A stretch of 64,000 nucleotides of DNA, from NCBI RefSeq assembly GCF_000682695.1, contig NZ_AWFG01000063.1, positions 1 to 64,000 of the forward strand, read 5' to 3'. A program made the translations under genes and the position numbers. Of this stretch, positions 1-10,811 are shown piece after piece. Source of the stretch: Hyphomonas chukchiensis. GTDB taxonomy: Bacteria > Pseudomonadota > Alphaproteobacteria > Caulobacterales > Hyphomonadaceae. Each line of letters starts with the position of its first letter. Positions within the stretch are counted from its first letter, which is position 1. A model generated the notes under the pieces. The model worked only from the letters and a program-made list of their open reading frames with translations, was not told the origin of the DNA and ran no database searches.

Positions 1-92
1 AGCGCGATCGGTGCGAGGGCGAAAAGCATCCCCAGGGTCACCCAAAATCGCAGGGATTTTGTCCGCAAAGTGTCTCGAAAACGTGTGTGCAT
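1..92 (-). CDS. 5' end of an unknown gene running off the window
   Basis: An ATG at 92 on the minus strand opens 30 codons without a stop up to the window edge. The peptide begins MHTRFRDTLRTK (basic) and continues into a hydrophobic stretch, FWVTLGMLFALAPIA. This is the shape of a signal anchor or first membrane helix. No clear Shine-Dalgarno sequence is visible upstream. It could be the start of a membrane sensor or an exported protein. Nothing more can be said from 30 residues. Confidence 0.4.
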   Translation of the reverse strand, partial: MHTRFRDTLRTKSLRFWVTLGMLFALAPIA

Positions 93-366
93 TTCAGAAA
101 GTGTTTCGTTTATGGTTTGGATTCCGCCCCGACATGCATAGGCAGTCAGGGTGTCCGCCTTGTTAAGCATTTGGGTGCAATTTGAGCGTTCAGTGTCCGC
201 GGCGTGCGCGAGTCGCGAGATCGGCGTCAAGACGCTAATACGTGTCCGGATCACAAGCGCAGACATTCCGTCTCGCAGCGATGCCTCTGGCCCTCGCTTC
301 CCCTGCCAAACGCGCTGGACAGGCCGGCATGGCCAGGGTGGGCCGGAACGAGCAAACAAAGCACTG

Positions 367-448
367 CCACATCCTCTCACCCACTCGATGAACAGTCTGA
401 GCGTCCGGGGCGAACCCCTGACGCGGGTCAGGCAATCCGGAAGGGGCC
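367..448 (+). repeat. Copy 1 of the block found upstream of the lasso TonB receptor
   Basis: This stretch closely matches 10730-10811, including a shared core reading GACGCGGGTCAGGCAATCCGG just before the start codon in both places. It lies directly upstream of the decayed receptor copy at 449-739. The conserved part therefore includes the leader region and probably the promoter or ribosome-binding region of the ancestral gene. Confidence 0.8.
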
Positions 449-739
449 ATGTTCAACAATAAATTATTCAAAACGCGGCTGTTCAGCGCGGCGCCAGCAT
501 CCATCATCCTGGCGTTTCAGGATGCGCAGTGTCCAGGGCGAAACGCCGGAGGGTGCGTTCATCAATGGTGCAGGCATGTCAGGCGGCGCGCAGCGGGTTC
601 GGCGCTCCGTCAAGCACGTCCATCCTGTGTTCGGAGGCGCTGGTTGCCGGGCGCGCCGCGCCGGGCCTGAACGAAACCTTCGCGCCGGACGGCGCGTGGA
701 CCACCTCGAAGGGCAGGCCATTCTGGCTATTAGGGACAA
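449..739 (+). pseudogene. Decayed N-terminus (STN domain) of a TonB-dependent receptor
   Basis: This is a broken paralogue of the first ~100 codons of the receptor at 10812. It begins MFNNKLFKTRLFSAA, where the intact gene has MFNPSLFKTRLFSAA. The reading frame then shifts. From about 592 a different frame gives GFGAPSSTSILCSEALVAG and RAAPGLNETFAPDGAW, matching the intact gene's STN stretch (FGAQSGTPILFSESLVVG, RAAPGLNGTFAPADAL). The match fades near 739, before the plug domain. No barrel follows. It is a remnant with several indels, not a functional gene. The following 740-849 stretch shows nothing recognisable. Confidence 0.8.
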
Positions 740-849
740 GGCTCACAGAGGACTGTATAGCATGTTCTGCTACGCGATTGGTTGCTTGGGGGAGGGGCCA
801 TGGATTGACAATCGATTGGTATCGGTTGGCACCTGGAACGAACTTGCTC

Positions 850-1515
850 TCAAAGCATCCTCTTCAATTCGCTGTATGCACCCCGGGCCCGCAGCGTTAC
901 GGTTACAGACAGATCACTCCGGTTGCGCCAGTACCAACCATGCGCCCCATCGAAGACAGCGGTCAGCTCGCCTGTGTCGCTGGTTTCAGCGCGCCCCTGT
1001 CGATAGCTGACTGTATTGCCGTCTGTACCATCGGTATGGAGGTCTGAGTTCAGGTTTCCCTGATCGACGGTCCATTCGTAACTGGCTGTATCGTCCTTTT
1101 TCATCACCAGTTTGATTTCTGCCGATTCCCCTGGCCCGAGCGTAAGACTGACTTCGTCACGCCAGGCTGTATTTTCAGCGTCGGTCACCGAAGCGAGTGC
1201 GGAATCCGCACAGTCGGGACTTGTGACCTGGGTCGCACTGTCCGGAACGATCTCGCCCAGCTGCGCCGCAAGCTCCTGTTCGGGTGCTTCGACAACCAAA
1301 TCCGCTGTTGCCTCGTCGGCGAGCTGCTGTTTGATTTCTCCCATCTGCGTAAGACCCAATATCCCCCCTATCCCGGTAGGGTCAACGGCATATTCTGCGG
1401 GAAGGATGACGGTAGCGAGCAGAGCGACAGCGGTGGTCACAGCGATCAGGGTAGAGCGCAAAAGCCGGGCACTACTGGGAAGTTCGGCACGCGTGGGCAT
1501 ATCTGTGTTGTACAT
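850..1515 (-). CDS. Transmembrane anchor protein of the metal-resistance operon
   Basis: 221 residues. One strong membrane helix lies near residues 15-45 (STLIAVTTAVALLATVILP), followed by a DPTGIGGILGLTQMGE segment. The rest is a soluble, probably periplasmic, domain. I recognise this as the 'transmembrane anchor protein' type often found beside HupE/UreJ and Czc-type efflux genes. Its biochemical role is unknown to me. It is the last gene of the minus-strand operon, starting 12 bases after the HupE stop, with GAGG about 8 bases before the ATG. The association with metal efflux is inferred from context. Confidence 0.65.
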   Translation of the reverse strand: MYNTDMPTRAELPSSARLLRSTLIAVTTAVALLATVILPAEYAVDPTGIGGILGLTQMGEIKQQLADEATADLVVEAPEQELAAQLGEIVPDSATQVTSPDCADSALASVTDAENTAWRDEVSLTLGPGESAEIKLVMKKDDTASYEWTVDQGNLNSDLHTDGTDGNTVSYRQGRAETSDTGELTAVFDGAHGWYWRNRSDLSVTVTLRARGAYSELKRML

Positions 1516-1527
1516 ACCTGGATCCTC

Positions 1528-2256
1528 TTATGAGACGAAGTAGCCGGTGAGTTGGTAGCCGATAAGCAGGAAGCCAGCGGCCATCACCACCATGTTCGCG
1601 GTATAGGCGTGTTTGAGAAAACTGGGTGTGCGCCGCCAAAATCCCATCACGATCAGGATCGCGCCGAGCGCCAGGAGCTGCCCCAGTTCAACCCCGACAT
1701 TGAAGGCCAGCAGGTTGGGCAAAAGACCATCAGGAGAAATCCGGTAATCAAGTATCTTGGACGATAGTCCGAGTCCGTGGCAAAAGCCGAATATCAGAGT
1801 TGCCGCCTTGGTGTTTGGCTGAATTCCGAACCAGCGCTGATAGGCACCCATATTGTCGAGCGCCTTGTACACAATCGACAATCCAATGATGGCGTCGATG
1901 AGGTAGCTGTTGATGCCGATATTGAAGTACACACCTGCCAGCATTGTCGTTGAGTGGCCAACGGCGAACAGGCTGACATAAATGCCAATATCCTTCATCC
2001 TGTAGAGAAAGAAGATGACACCGAGGAGAAAGAGGATGTGGTCATAACCTGTCATCATGTGCTTGGCGCCTAGATAGAGAAACGCGACCAGATTCACACC
2101 TGTGATCTCTTGTATGTATCCCTTGTCACCCTCTGCGACCGCATGCGCGAATGCGTCACCAATGAGGAGCGACGAGACCAGCATAACCGCAGCGACCCGA
2201 AAGAGGGATGTTCTTGAAAAGCGGCCTGGATTGATGACTTGGAGGTTACGAGTCAT
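1528..2256 (-). CDS. HupE/UreJ-family membrane protein
   Basis: 242 residues. There is an N-terminal signal peptide ending near AFAHA, a short His-containing periplasmic segment, then about six to seven membrane helices. Conserved metal-type histidines are visible in GYDHILFLLGV, AVGHSTTMLAGV and FGFCHGLGLSSKI, as in HupE/UreJ proteins, which are thought to move nickel or other divalent metals. The longer 'HupE/UreJ_2' form with a signal peptide occurs in metal-resistance operons. Its start overlaps the end of the small gene upstream by 11 bases, so the two are probably translationally coupled. The metal cannot be told from sequence. Confidence 0.85.
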   Translation of the reverse strand: MTRNLQVINPGRFSRTSLFRVAAVMLVSSLLIGDAFAHAVAEGDKGYIQEITGVNLVAFLYLGAKHMMTGYDHILFLLGVIFFLYRMKDIGIYVSLFAVGHSTTMLAGVYFNIGINSYLIDAIIGLSIVYKALDNMGAYQRWFGIQPNTKAATLIFGFCHGLGLSSKILDYRISPDGLLPNLLAFNVGVELGQLLALGAILIVMGFWRRTPSFLKHAYTANMVVMAAGFLLIGYQLTGYFVS

Positions 2257-2545
2257 TTGCGGTTTCTGGCTTTGCGTCGATTGTCTGAATGGTCGAGCGC
2301 CTGCAGATCCGGTACCGGATCTTTCGCGGAGACTCGCCGCTCTTGAGGCCGGAGACCGGATAGGGCCCGCAAGCCTGTTCTATGATTGCGGTTCGCTCGG
2401 CATTCGCCGGCTTGAGAATGTTGTTGGCAGATGTGCAGCCACCAAAACTAACCAGCGCACCGAGCAGGGCAAGCATTCCCGGGGTACATGGCACCGGGTA
2501 TTTACCGTCGGCGCGGCCATCTGGCTTTGCGGAGATGTTTATCAT
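2246..2545 (-). CDS. Small exported or lipoprotein-like hypothetical protein
   Basis: 99 residues if started at the ATG at 2545, which has AAGGAA about 5 bases upstream. A start further upstream at 2563 is possible but has a poorer site. A hydrophobic segment (PGMLALLGALVSFGGC) ends in cysteine, suggesting a lipoprotein, although the lipobox is imperfect. The mature part is short and basic, with two more cysteines. It sits in the metal operon between the MFS gene and HupE and overlaps the latter. No family recognised. Confidence 0.5.
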   Translation of the reverse strand: MINISAKPDGRADGKYPVPCTPGMLALLGALVSFGGCTSANNILKPANAERTAIIEQACGPYPVSGLKSGESPRKIRYRICRRSTIQTIDAKPETANDS

Positions 2546-2584
2546 GTTCGTTCCTTTCAACATTTTACTTCATCACAGTTTCGG

Positions 2585-3913
2585 TTAGGGCCAGCGTCGA
2601 TGGAGATCATCCAGCACAAATTCATGCACCGGTTCTCCCAACTTGTGTCCTTCGCTCAAGTGAGGGTGATCCGCCGGCAAGTCAGAATGCGCGTGGGCAA
2701 CCCTATCATCGGCGACCGACGGCCAGTATCGAAGAGCGAGTAACAGACCGGCGCCGGCAAGACCTGCGGACGCTGCGAGCGCGAAGGGTTGACCGAACCG
2801 GCTGCCAACCCACCCTGCGACTGGGTAGGTAATCAGCCAGCAAGCGTGGCTGAGGGCAAAGTGCGCGGCGAACAGGGCAGGGCGATTGTCGGGTACCGAC
2901 GACCGGCGCAGCAGGCGCCCGCCCGGTGTTATCGCCAAAGAATAGGCTGCGCCAAGTACTAGCCAACCACCCAGTACGGTTGGCCAGCTCAGGCCGCCGG
3001 GCAATGCAAATGCGGCGAAAGTCAGAACTGAAAGGGTTCCGGAAAGCAGGGCGGACGCCATTAACATGACCGTTCGATCGCTGACCCGATCCAGGAGCGT
3101 TGGAAGCAGCAACGCGACAAGCATCGATCCGGCACCATAGGCGCCGAGTGTGATGGCGTAGACTTGTTGGTCGAGCCCCAACCCGTCCTGGACGATGACA
3201 ACGGTATTGACGATTACCATGGCGCTGGCGGCGGCCGCCGACAGCGTGACGGCCAACATGCCGCGCAGACGCGGGGTGCCGAGATAGTTTCGTATGCCGC
3301 GCGTCATGCGGGACAGAACTCTTTCCTGAGCTGACACAGACCCATGTGCCGGCAGAGACGTCGTGAAGACCAGGAACGCGGAGGCCATAAATCCAATCGC
3401 TGTCCCGCTGAACAGGGCGTGGAAACTCACGACTGTCAGAAGCAGCGCTGCCAGAAGGGGGCTGGTCAGGTTCTCCATATCGTAGGCAAGTCGTGAAAGC
3501 GACAAGGCGCGTGTATAGTCCTTCTCGTCTGGCAGGACGTCCGGGATCGTTGCCTGGAAGGTCGGCGTGAACGCCGCCGATGCTGATTGCAGGACGAATA
3601 TCAGGACATAGACCTGCCAGATCTGGTCAACGAACGGCAGGCAGAGGGCAACACCCGCCCTCAGGATATCCATGGAGATGAGGAATGCCCTGCGAGGCAA
3701 ATGGTTTGCAAACGCGCCGACCACAGGGGCAATTCCAATATAGGCGACCATCTTGATGGCAAGGGCTGTGGCCAACACAGCCCCTGCATTTGCCCCGGCA
3801 AGATCGAAGGCCAGCAAACCGAGCGCAACCGTCGCAAGCCCGGTTCCGATCAGGGCGATGACCTGAGCGGCAAAGAGGTGGCGATAGGTTCGGTTGGCAA
3901 GGATGCTCAGCAT
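2585..3913 (-). CDS. MFS efflux transporter with His-rich C-terminus
   Basis: 442 residues with 10-12 hydrophobic segments, resembling the drug/siderophore-exporter type of major facilitator (N-terminal RTYRHLFAAQVIALIGTGL). The last 40 residues are soluble and rich in His, Asp and Glu (HAHSDLPADHPHLSEGH), which is not usual in this family and could bind metal at the cytoplasmic face. It lies 33 bases downstream of czcA on the same strand and is presumably co-transcribed. The transported substrate is unknown; metal or a metal chelate is an inference from the neighbours and tail. Confidence 0.8.
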   Translation of the reverse strand: MLSILANRTYRHLFAAQVIALIGTGLATVALGLLAFDLAGANAGAVLATALAIKMVAYIGIAPVVGAFANHLPRRAFLISMDILRAGVALCLPFVDQIWQVYVLIFVLQSASAAFTPTFQATIPDVLPDEKDYTRALSLSRLAYDMENLTSPLLAALLLTVVSFHALFSGTAIGFMASAFLVFTTSLPAHGSVSAQERVLSRMTRGIRNYLGTPRLRGMLAVTLSAAAASAMVIVNTVVIVQDGLGLDQQVYAITLGAYGAGSMLVALLLPTLLDRVSDRTVMLMASALLSGTLSVLTFAAFALPGGLSWPTVLGGWLVLGAAYSLAITPGGRLLRRSSVPDNRPALFAAHFALSHACWLITYPVAGWVGSRFGQPFALAASAGLAGAGLLLALRYWPSVADDRVAHAHSDLPADHPHLSEGHKLGEPVHEFVLDDLHRRWP

Positions 3914-3945
3914 GCAGTTTTATCCGACGATTCCATGAAATGCCC

Positions 3946-7131
<3,186 letters not shown>

Positions 7132-8385
7132 CTAGTGATCGTGGCTGGCGGCAGACTTGTCGATGTCCGCCTTGATGAGGAAGGAATTTTCCGTGACATA
7201 GACCTCGCCGGACCGAAGGCCGCCGAGCACCTCAACGTATTCGCCATCCCGCCGCCCCAGCTCGAGCATTCTGACCTCGTACGTTTCGTCGACCTTGGCG
7301 TAGACAACCGTAAAGTCCCGGAAACTTTGCAGGCCGGTTTCTCTCACAGCGAGCGGGACGTCGGTTTCGGCCGTTATGACCTCCGCCATGAGACGCATCC
7401 CGGGTTGAAGGCCGGATCCGGCGGGAATTTTCGCAACAGCGACACGCGTTTGCGAATTCACCCCGGCCATTGGAAGGAAGCGTGAGATCGTCGTGTCGAC
7501 GTTCAACTCGCCGCCAGCAACGCCGAGACGGACATCCTGTCCGGTCTTCACGCGTGAAACGTCTCGGGGAAAGACGTGCAGATAGGCCTCCATTTGGCTG
7601 AAGTCTGCAATCACGAACAATGCTTCAGTGCCAGCAACATCACCGAGATTGGTGTGGCGTTCGAGAATTGTGCCAGAACGTGGCGCGGTGACGGTATATT
7701 CTTGCAGACTGCTCGAGGATTCAATCCGCGCAATCGTCTGTCCGCGCTGGACGGTATCTCCGACATTCGCGCTGACGGCCCGCACGGGACCCGGATATGT
7801 CGCCCTGACTTCGGAGGTCGCCGACGGCGCAAGCGTCACCTCTCCGGACAATGTCAGGGCGTCTCGGATGGTCGCAGGTCCAGCCGCCGCAACTTCCACG
7901 CCCGCCTCGATCGAGACAGTGTCGGCAATCCTGGTGCGACCCTCGAAGGATTCAAAACGCCAGCTATGCGTTGCGTTCGCAATTCGCGCTTCCACCTCTA
8001 CGTCGAAGGAATGCGGCTCGGTTACGACGCCGTCGCCCATCAGATAGTCCTGACGTGGCGTGAAGCTGAACGTGTCTGTCATCCCGCCCAGGCGGTGGAG
8101 GCGAATCGTCAAATCCACCTTTGAAGGATCGAGCGGCTGGCCGTCCAGGAACGGGTAGATGCGATACTGTGGAGGGACACCTGTTTCAAAAATCGTTACT
8201 TCGAGTCCGTATTGACCATCCTCAAGCAGTCGTCCGCCATGCGGGCCGCGGGTGTAACCATCTTCGGCGGCTTCGGCATTGTTTCCATGGCTGGACAATG
8301 GTGCGTTCACGTTTGAGGGGTCACCGCAGGCGACCAGGGTGGCTGCCGCTATGCCGACGTAGACAAATTGCAATTGATATTTCAT
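7132..8385 (-). CDS. czcB: CzcB-type periplasmic adaptor (membrane-fusion protein)
   Basis: 417 residues. A lipoprotein signal (ATLVAC, Cys20) is followed by a CzcB-specific N-terminal region (YTRGPHGGRLLEDGQYGLE). Then come barrel-sandwich/lipoyl halves around residues 175-260 and a C-terminal beta-barrel domain, ending in the His-containing tail KSAASHDH. It bridges the CzcA pump and the CzcC channel. The ATG overlaps the czcC stop by four bases (ATGA) and has GAGGAG upstream. Confidence 0.9.
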   Translation of the reverse strand: MKYQLQFVYVGIAAATLVACGDPSNVNAPLSSHGNNAEAAEDGYTRGPHGGRLLEDGQYGLEVTIFETGVPPQYRIYPFLDGQPLDPSKVDLTIRLHRLGGMTDTFSFTPRQDYLMGDGVVTEPHSFDVEVEARIANATHSWRFESFEGRTRIADTVSIEAGVEVAAAGPATIRDALTLSGEVTLAPSATSEVRATYPGPVRAVSANVGDTVQRGQTIARIESSSSLQEYTVTAPRSGTILERHTNLGDVAGTEALFVIADFSQMEAYLHVFPRDVSRVKTGQDVRLGVAGGELNVDTTISRFLPMAGVNSQTRVAVAKIPAGSGLQPGMRLMAEVITAETDVPLAVRETGLQSFRDFTVVYAKVDETYEVRMLELGRRDGEYVEVLGGLRSGEVYVTENSFLIKADIDKSAASHDH

Positions 8386-9665
8386 TCTTGTATCTCCTCG
8401 CGGACGCCAGGTGTGTCGTTGACTGACGTCAGACGGGCCAATGCTGTTTCGCTCAAAATATAGGTTCGCAGGTGAGAGAGGCGTTCCTCGCGCAGCGCCG
8501 TCAGTGTGCGTTGCGCATCGATGATGTCGAGATAGGACAGCGCGCCGCGCGCATATCCTTCGGTCGCAAGATCCAGCGCGCGCCTGGCACCAGGCAGAAG
8601 CATCGCGTCGATCGTATCAATTTCAGTGAGCGCGCTGGCAGCAGAGCGCTGGTACTGCACGGCTCGACGTAACAATTGTTGTCGAAGGGCTTGGCTTTCT
8701 ATGTCGATCCGACGCTGCTCGGCGCGGGCCTGGGCGACGCTTGCAGCACTCCGTACATGTGCGCCGAGGGGTATCGAGGCGCCGCCGATAACCGCGATGT
8801 CATCCTCGATACCGTATTTCCTCACGCCCACGCTCCAGGTCACATCCGATTTGGCCTGGGTGCGCTCAAGTTCAATTCGGGAGATTGCCTCCATACGCCT
8901 GGCTTCAAGGCGAATGATTTCCGGTGACTGCAAGGACCCTGGATCTACACTGCGGAGGGATGTGCGGGCTTCCAGAAAGTCGGGGTCAGTCAGAAATTCA
9001 CCTTGCGCTCCCCAATAGGCCCCGAGCGCCGCAAGGAAATTGTCCGCCTGTATTGCGTAGCGTCTCGCATCCGCTTCCGCCTGCATTCTGTCAGACGCAG
9101 CGCGCGCACCGGAGAGGAGCGGGTCCCTGGCGGCATCAACCCGCTTCTTGACGGCGACTTCGCGATCGAGCGAGATTTTCACACGCTCGCAGGCGAGCGC
9201 AACCCGCTGCTGGGCGACCGCTGCTTCCACATAGAGTATCTGAACTTCTTCAGCGACGCTGTATCGGGCTGCCGCGAGAGACGCTTTGGCAACGCCCACG
9301 CCGCGCTTGGCGAGCATTTGGCGCGCTTCGCGCTTGCCGCCGCGTTCCCAGACGCGGGAAAACCGTCCCGTCACCTGAAGGCTGTCAATGTCTCCCGCTA
9401 TTCCGATCCCGGGAAAGTCCTCAATATCGAGCGCGACTGTGTCCGCCGGACGCAGCGCAGCAATCGCTGTTGCAGTATGCGCGGTGGCGATTTCGGATTT
9501 AGCGGCATCGGACCTGAGGTCAACCGCCAAGGCCAGTTGGGTGGCTTCGGGCAGTGTCAGCGTCTGACGATCAGACGTTGCTGCGCCGCACGGATTGGAT
9601 TGAGCCTGCGCGTGGGGCGCAGACCAGGCCATCGCTAACGCGAGGCCGGCATATTTGAGTGACAT
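8382..9665 (-). CDS. czcC: CzcC-type outer-membrane efflux channel (TolC family)
   Basis: 427 residues from the ATG at 9665. That start is chosen because it has AGGAGC 11 bases upstream and opens a clean signal peptide (MSLKYAGLALAMAWSAPHAQA). A start at 9731 would add 22 residues that look non-coding. The body is the repeated long-helix pattern of the outer-membrane efflux protein family (for example TLPEATQLALAVDLRSDAA early on and GARRALDLATEGYARGALSY late). It forms the exit duct of the CzcCBA complex. Confidence 0.88.
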   Translation of the reverse strand: MSLKYAGLALAMAWSAPHAQAQSNPCGAATSDRQTLTLPEATQLALAVDLRSDAAKSEIATAHTATAIAALRPADTVALDIEDFPGIGIAGDIDSLQVTGRFSRVWERGGKREARQMLAKRGVGVAKASLAAARYSVAEEVQILYVEAAVAQQRVALACERVKISLDREVAVKKRVDAARDPLLSGARAASDRMQAEADARRYAIQADNFLAALGAYWGAQGEFLTDPDFLEARTSLRSVDPGSLQSPEIIRLEARRMEAISRIELERTQAKSDVTWSVGVRKYGIEDDIAVIGGASIPLGAHVRSAASVAQARAEQRRIDIESQALRQQLLRRAVQYQRSAASALTEIDTIDAMLLPGARRALDLATEGYARGALSYLDIIDAQRTLTALREERLSHLRTYILSETALARLTSVNDTPGVREEIQE

Positions 9666-9732
9666 ATAAGTACAAGCTCCTGACAAAGAACAACAAGCCG
9701 GCCTGCTCGGAAGCAGCCAGCGACGTTCCATG

Positions 9733-10098
9733 TCAGATGCGGTCGGGGTCCGGATCTGGAGGCAATAGTGGCGCCGGATAGTCCAGAATCGCCAGACGAG
9801 ACCCCAGCTGCGATGCCGGAAACTGACGGGCTGTAGCTGGCGAAGGTAGCGTCACGCCAACAAAGTGCAGATCAGCGGCATGATCTTCGCTGTCTCCAGT
9901 CATATGGTCTTGATGGGCCGGACTGGCCCCTGCTTGGGCGTCAACAGGCATGAAGACGTGATCACTGCCGTGATCATCGTGGTTTGCCTGTTCCAGGGAG
10001 TCAGCTGCGCGTGTGTGCGCGGCGGCGTGCTCGACTGGAAGAAGAGCACCCGAGACGGAAAACATTATGCAAAAGACAAGTACCCATACCTGACGCAT
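9733..10098 (-). CDS. CzcI-like small periplasmic His-rich protein
   Basis: 121 residues from the ATG at 10098 (an upstream ATG at 10203 would extend it by 35 residues before the signal peptide). The signal peptide MRQVWVLVFCIMFSVSGALL is followed by a His/Asp-rich mature part (HAAAHTRAADSL, NHDDHGSDHVF, HQDHMTGDSEDHAADLHF) and a Pro/Asp-rich end. Size, signal peptide and first place in the czc operon match CzcI-type proteins, which bind metal and modulate the pump. The role is inferred from position. Confidence 0.7.
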   Translation of the reverse strand: MRQVWVLVFCIMFSVSGALLPVEHAAAHTRAADSLEQANHDDHGSDHVFMPVDAQAGASPAHQDHMTGDSEDHAADLHFVGVTLPSPATARQFPASQLGSRLAILDYPAPLLPPDPDPDRI

Positions 10099-10729
10099 AG
10101 GGCCATGTAGGTGAATTGCGATGATGTGTAAACAAGCAGATCTATTTCCCGTCCGGTCGTATGCAACTAGAGCATTGAACGTGTTCTTTTCAGACTTATT
10201 CATAGGAAACAGTCATAGGATCCATGATATCTTGGGAGCGAATCTCGTTTTTCCACAGGCACAATCCGGTACGTCGTCATATCCTGCGTCGGCGGGGCCT
10301 ATCACGCCAGATGCCGGGTCGTTCCACAGAACATACTCGATAAGGTGGGCTACAGTTTCCGGGCAGTCAGCGCCAAGAATCGGGCCGGCAAGCAGGGGCA
10401 ATCCATGCGATCGACGGGGGTCAGATACTCCTGGCGGCAGTTTTGCCGCTGCACCGGATTCGTCTGAATAGATTGAGTTGACCAACAATACCGGCATCCT
10501 CGAACACGTTGTCGTGGCGGTACAGGGTTCGAGCAGTGCCTTTACTCGAAGGCGAGGTCAGCCCCCTTCTGTTTGAAGGAGAGTTGCGTAGCTAAACGCT
10601 GAGACTCGAGCCCGGCATGTTCCTTTTCAAGCGTCCCATCCAACGGAGAGTATCAATTGCATCCTAAACAGATGCCCGGCGCAACGTGATCTGATTGCGG
10701 ACTTCCCCGGACAGGTAAAAACTGGACTG
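10099..10729. other. Intergenic region between the czc operon and the lasso receptor
   Basis: This gap holds the promoter region of the czc operon (just above 10098), a urocanase-like fragment at 10213-10344, and about 380 bases beyond it in which I see no gene. A minus-strand reading frame continues upstream of the urocanase match to 10497 but is not recognisable. Confidence 0.6.
10213..10344 (-). pseudogene. Fragment of the urocanase (HutU) C-terminus
   Basis: The minus-strand peptide contains [19 protein letters not shown]. It aligns with the end of the intact HutU at 46369-48033 ([19 protein letters not shown]), and both then run 20-24 residues to the stop. The conserved RH of HutU has become GP, and the tail has drifted (APKISWIL against LPAIL). 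Only about 43 residues of a 554-residue enzyme remain, so it is a relic. Confidence 0.6.
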
Positions 10730-10811
10730 CCACTTCCGCTCCCCCACTCGTTGAACAGGCTGAAGCGTCCGGGGCGATCCCTGACGCGGGTCAGGCAATC
10801 CGGAGGGGTCC
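10730..10811 (+). repeat. Copy 2 of the receptor upstream block
   Basis: Near-identical to 367-448. It ends at the start codon of the intact TonB receptor and carries the GGAGGGGTCC ribosome-binding stretch. Conservation upstream of both copies suggests that the duplicated unit included the 5' regulatory region. Confidence 0.8.

Noticed and set aside
204-1047. Long plus-strand frames (268 and 172 codons) over the start of the window
   Set aside because: They cross the decayed STN copy in changing frames and run antisense into the membrane anchor gene. Their only family-like parts belong to the pseudogene.
7132-9731. Assignment of the RND system as Cus (copper/silver)
   Set aside because: The pump motif is DFGLIVDGA with Asp402/Asp408/Glu415, the Czc/Cnr divalent-cation pattern, not the CusA pattern.
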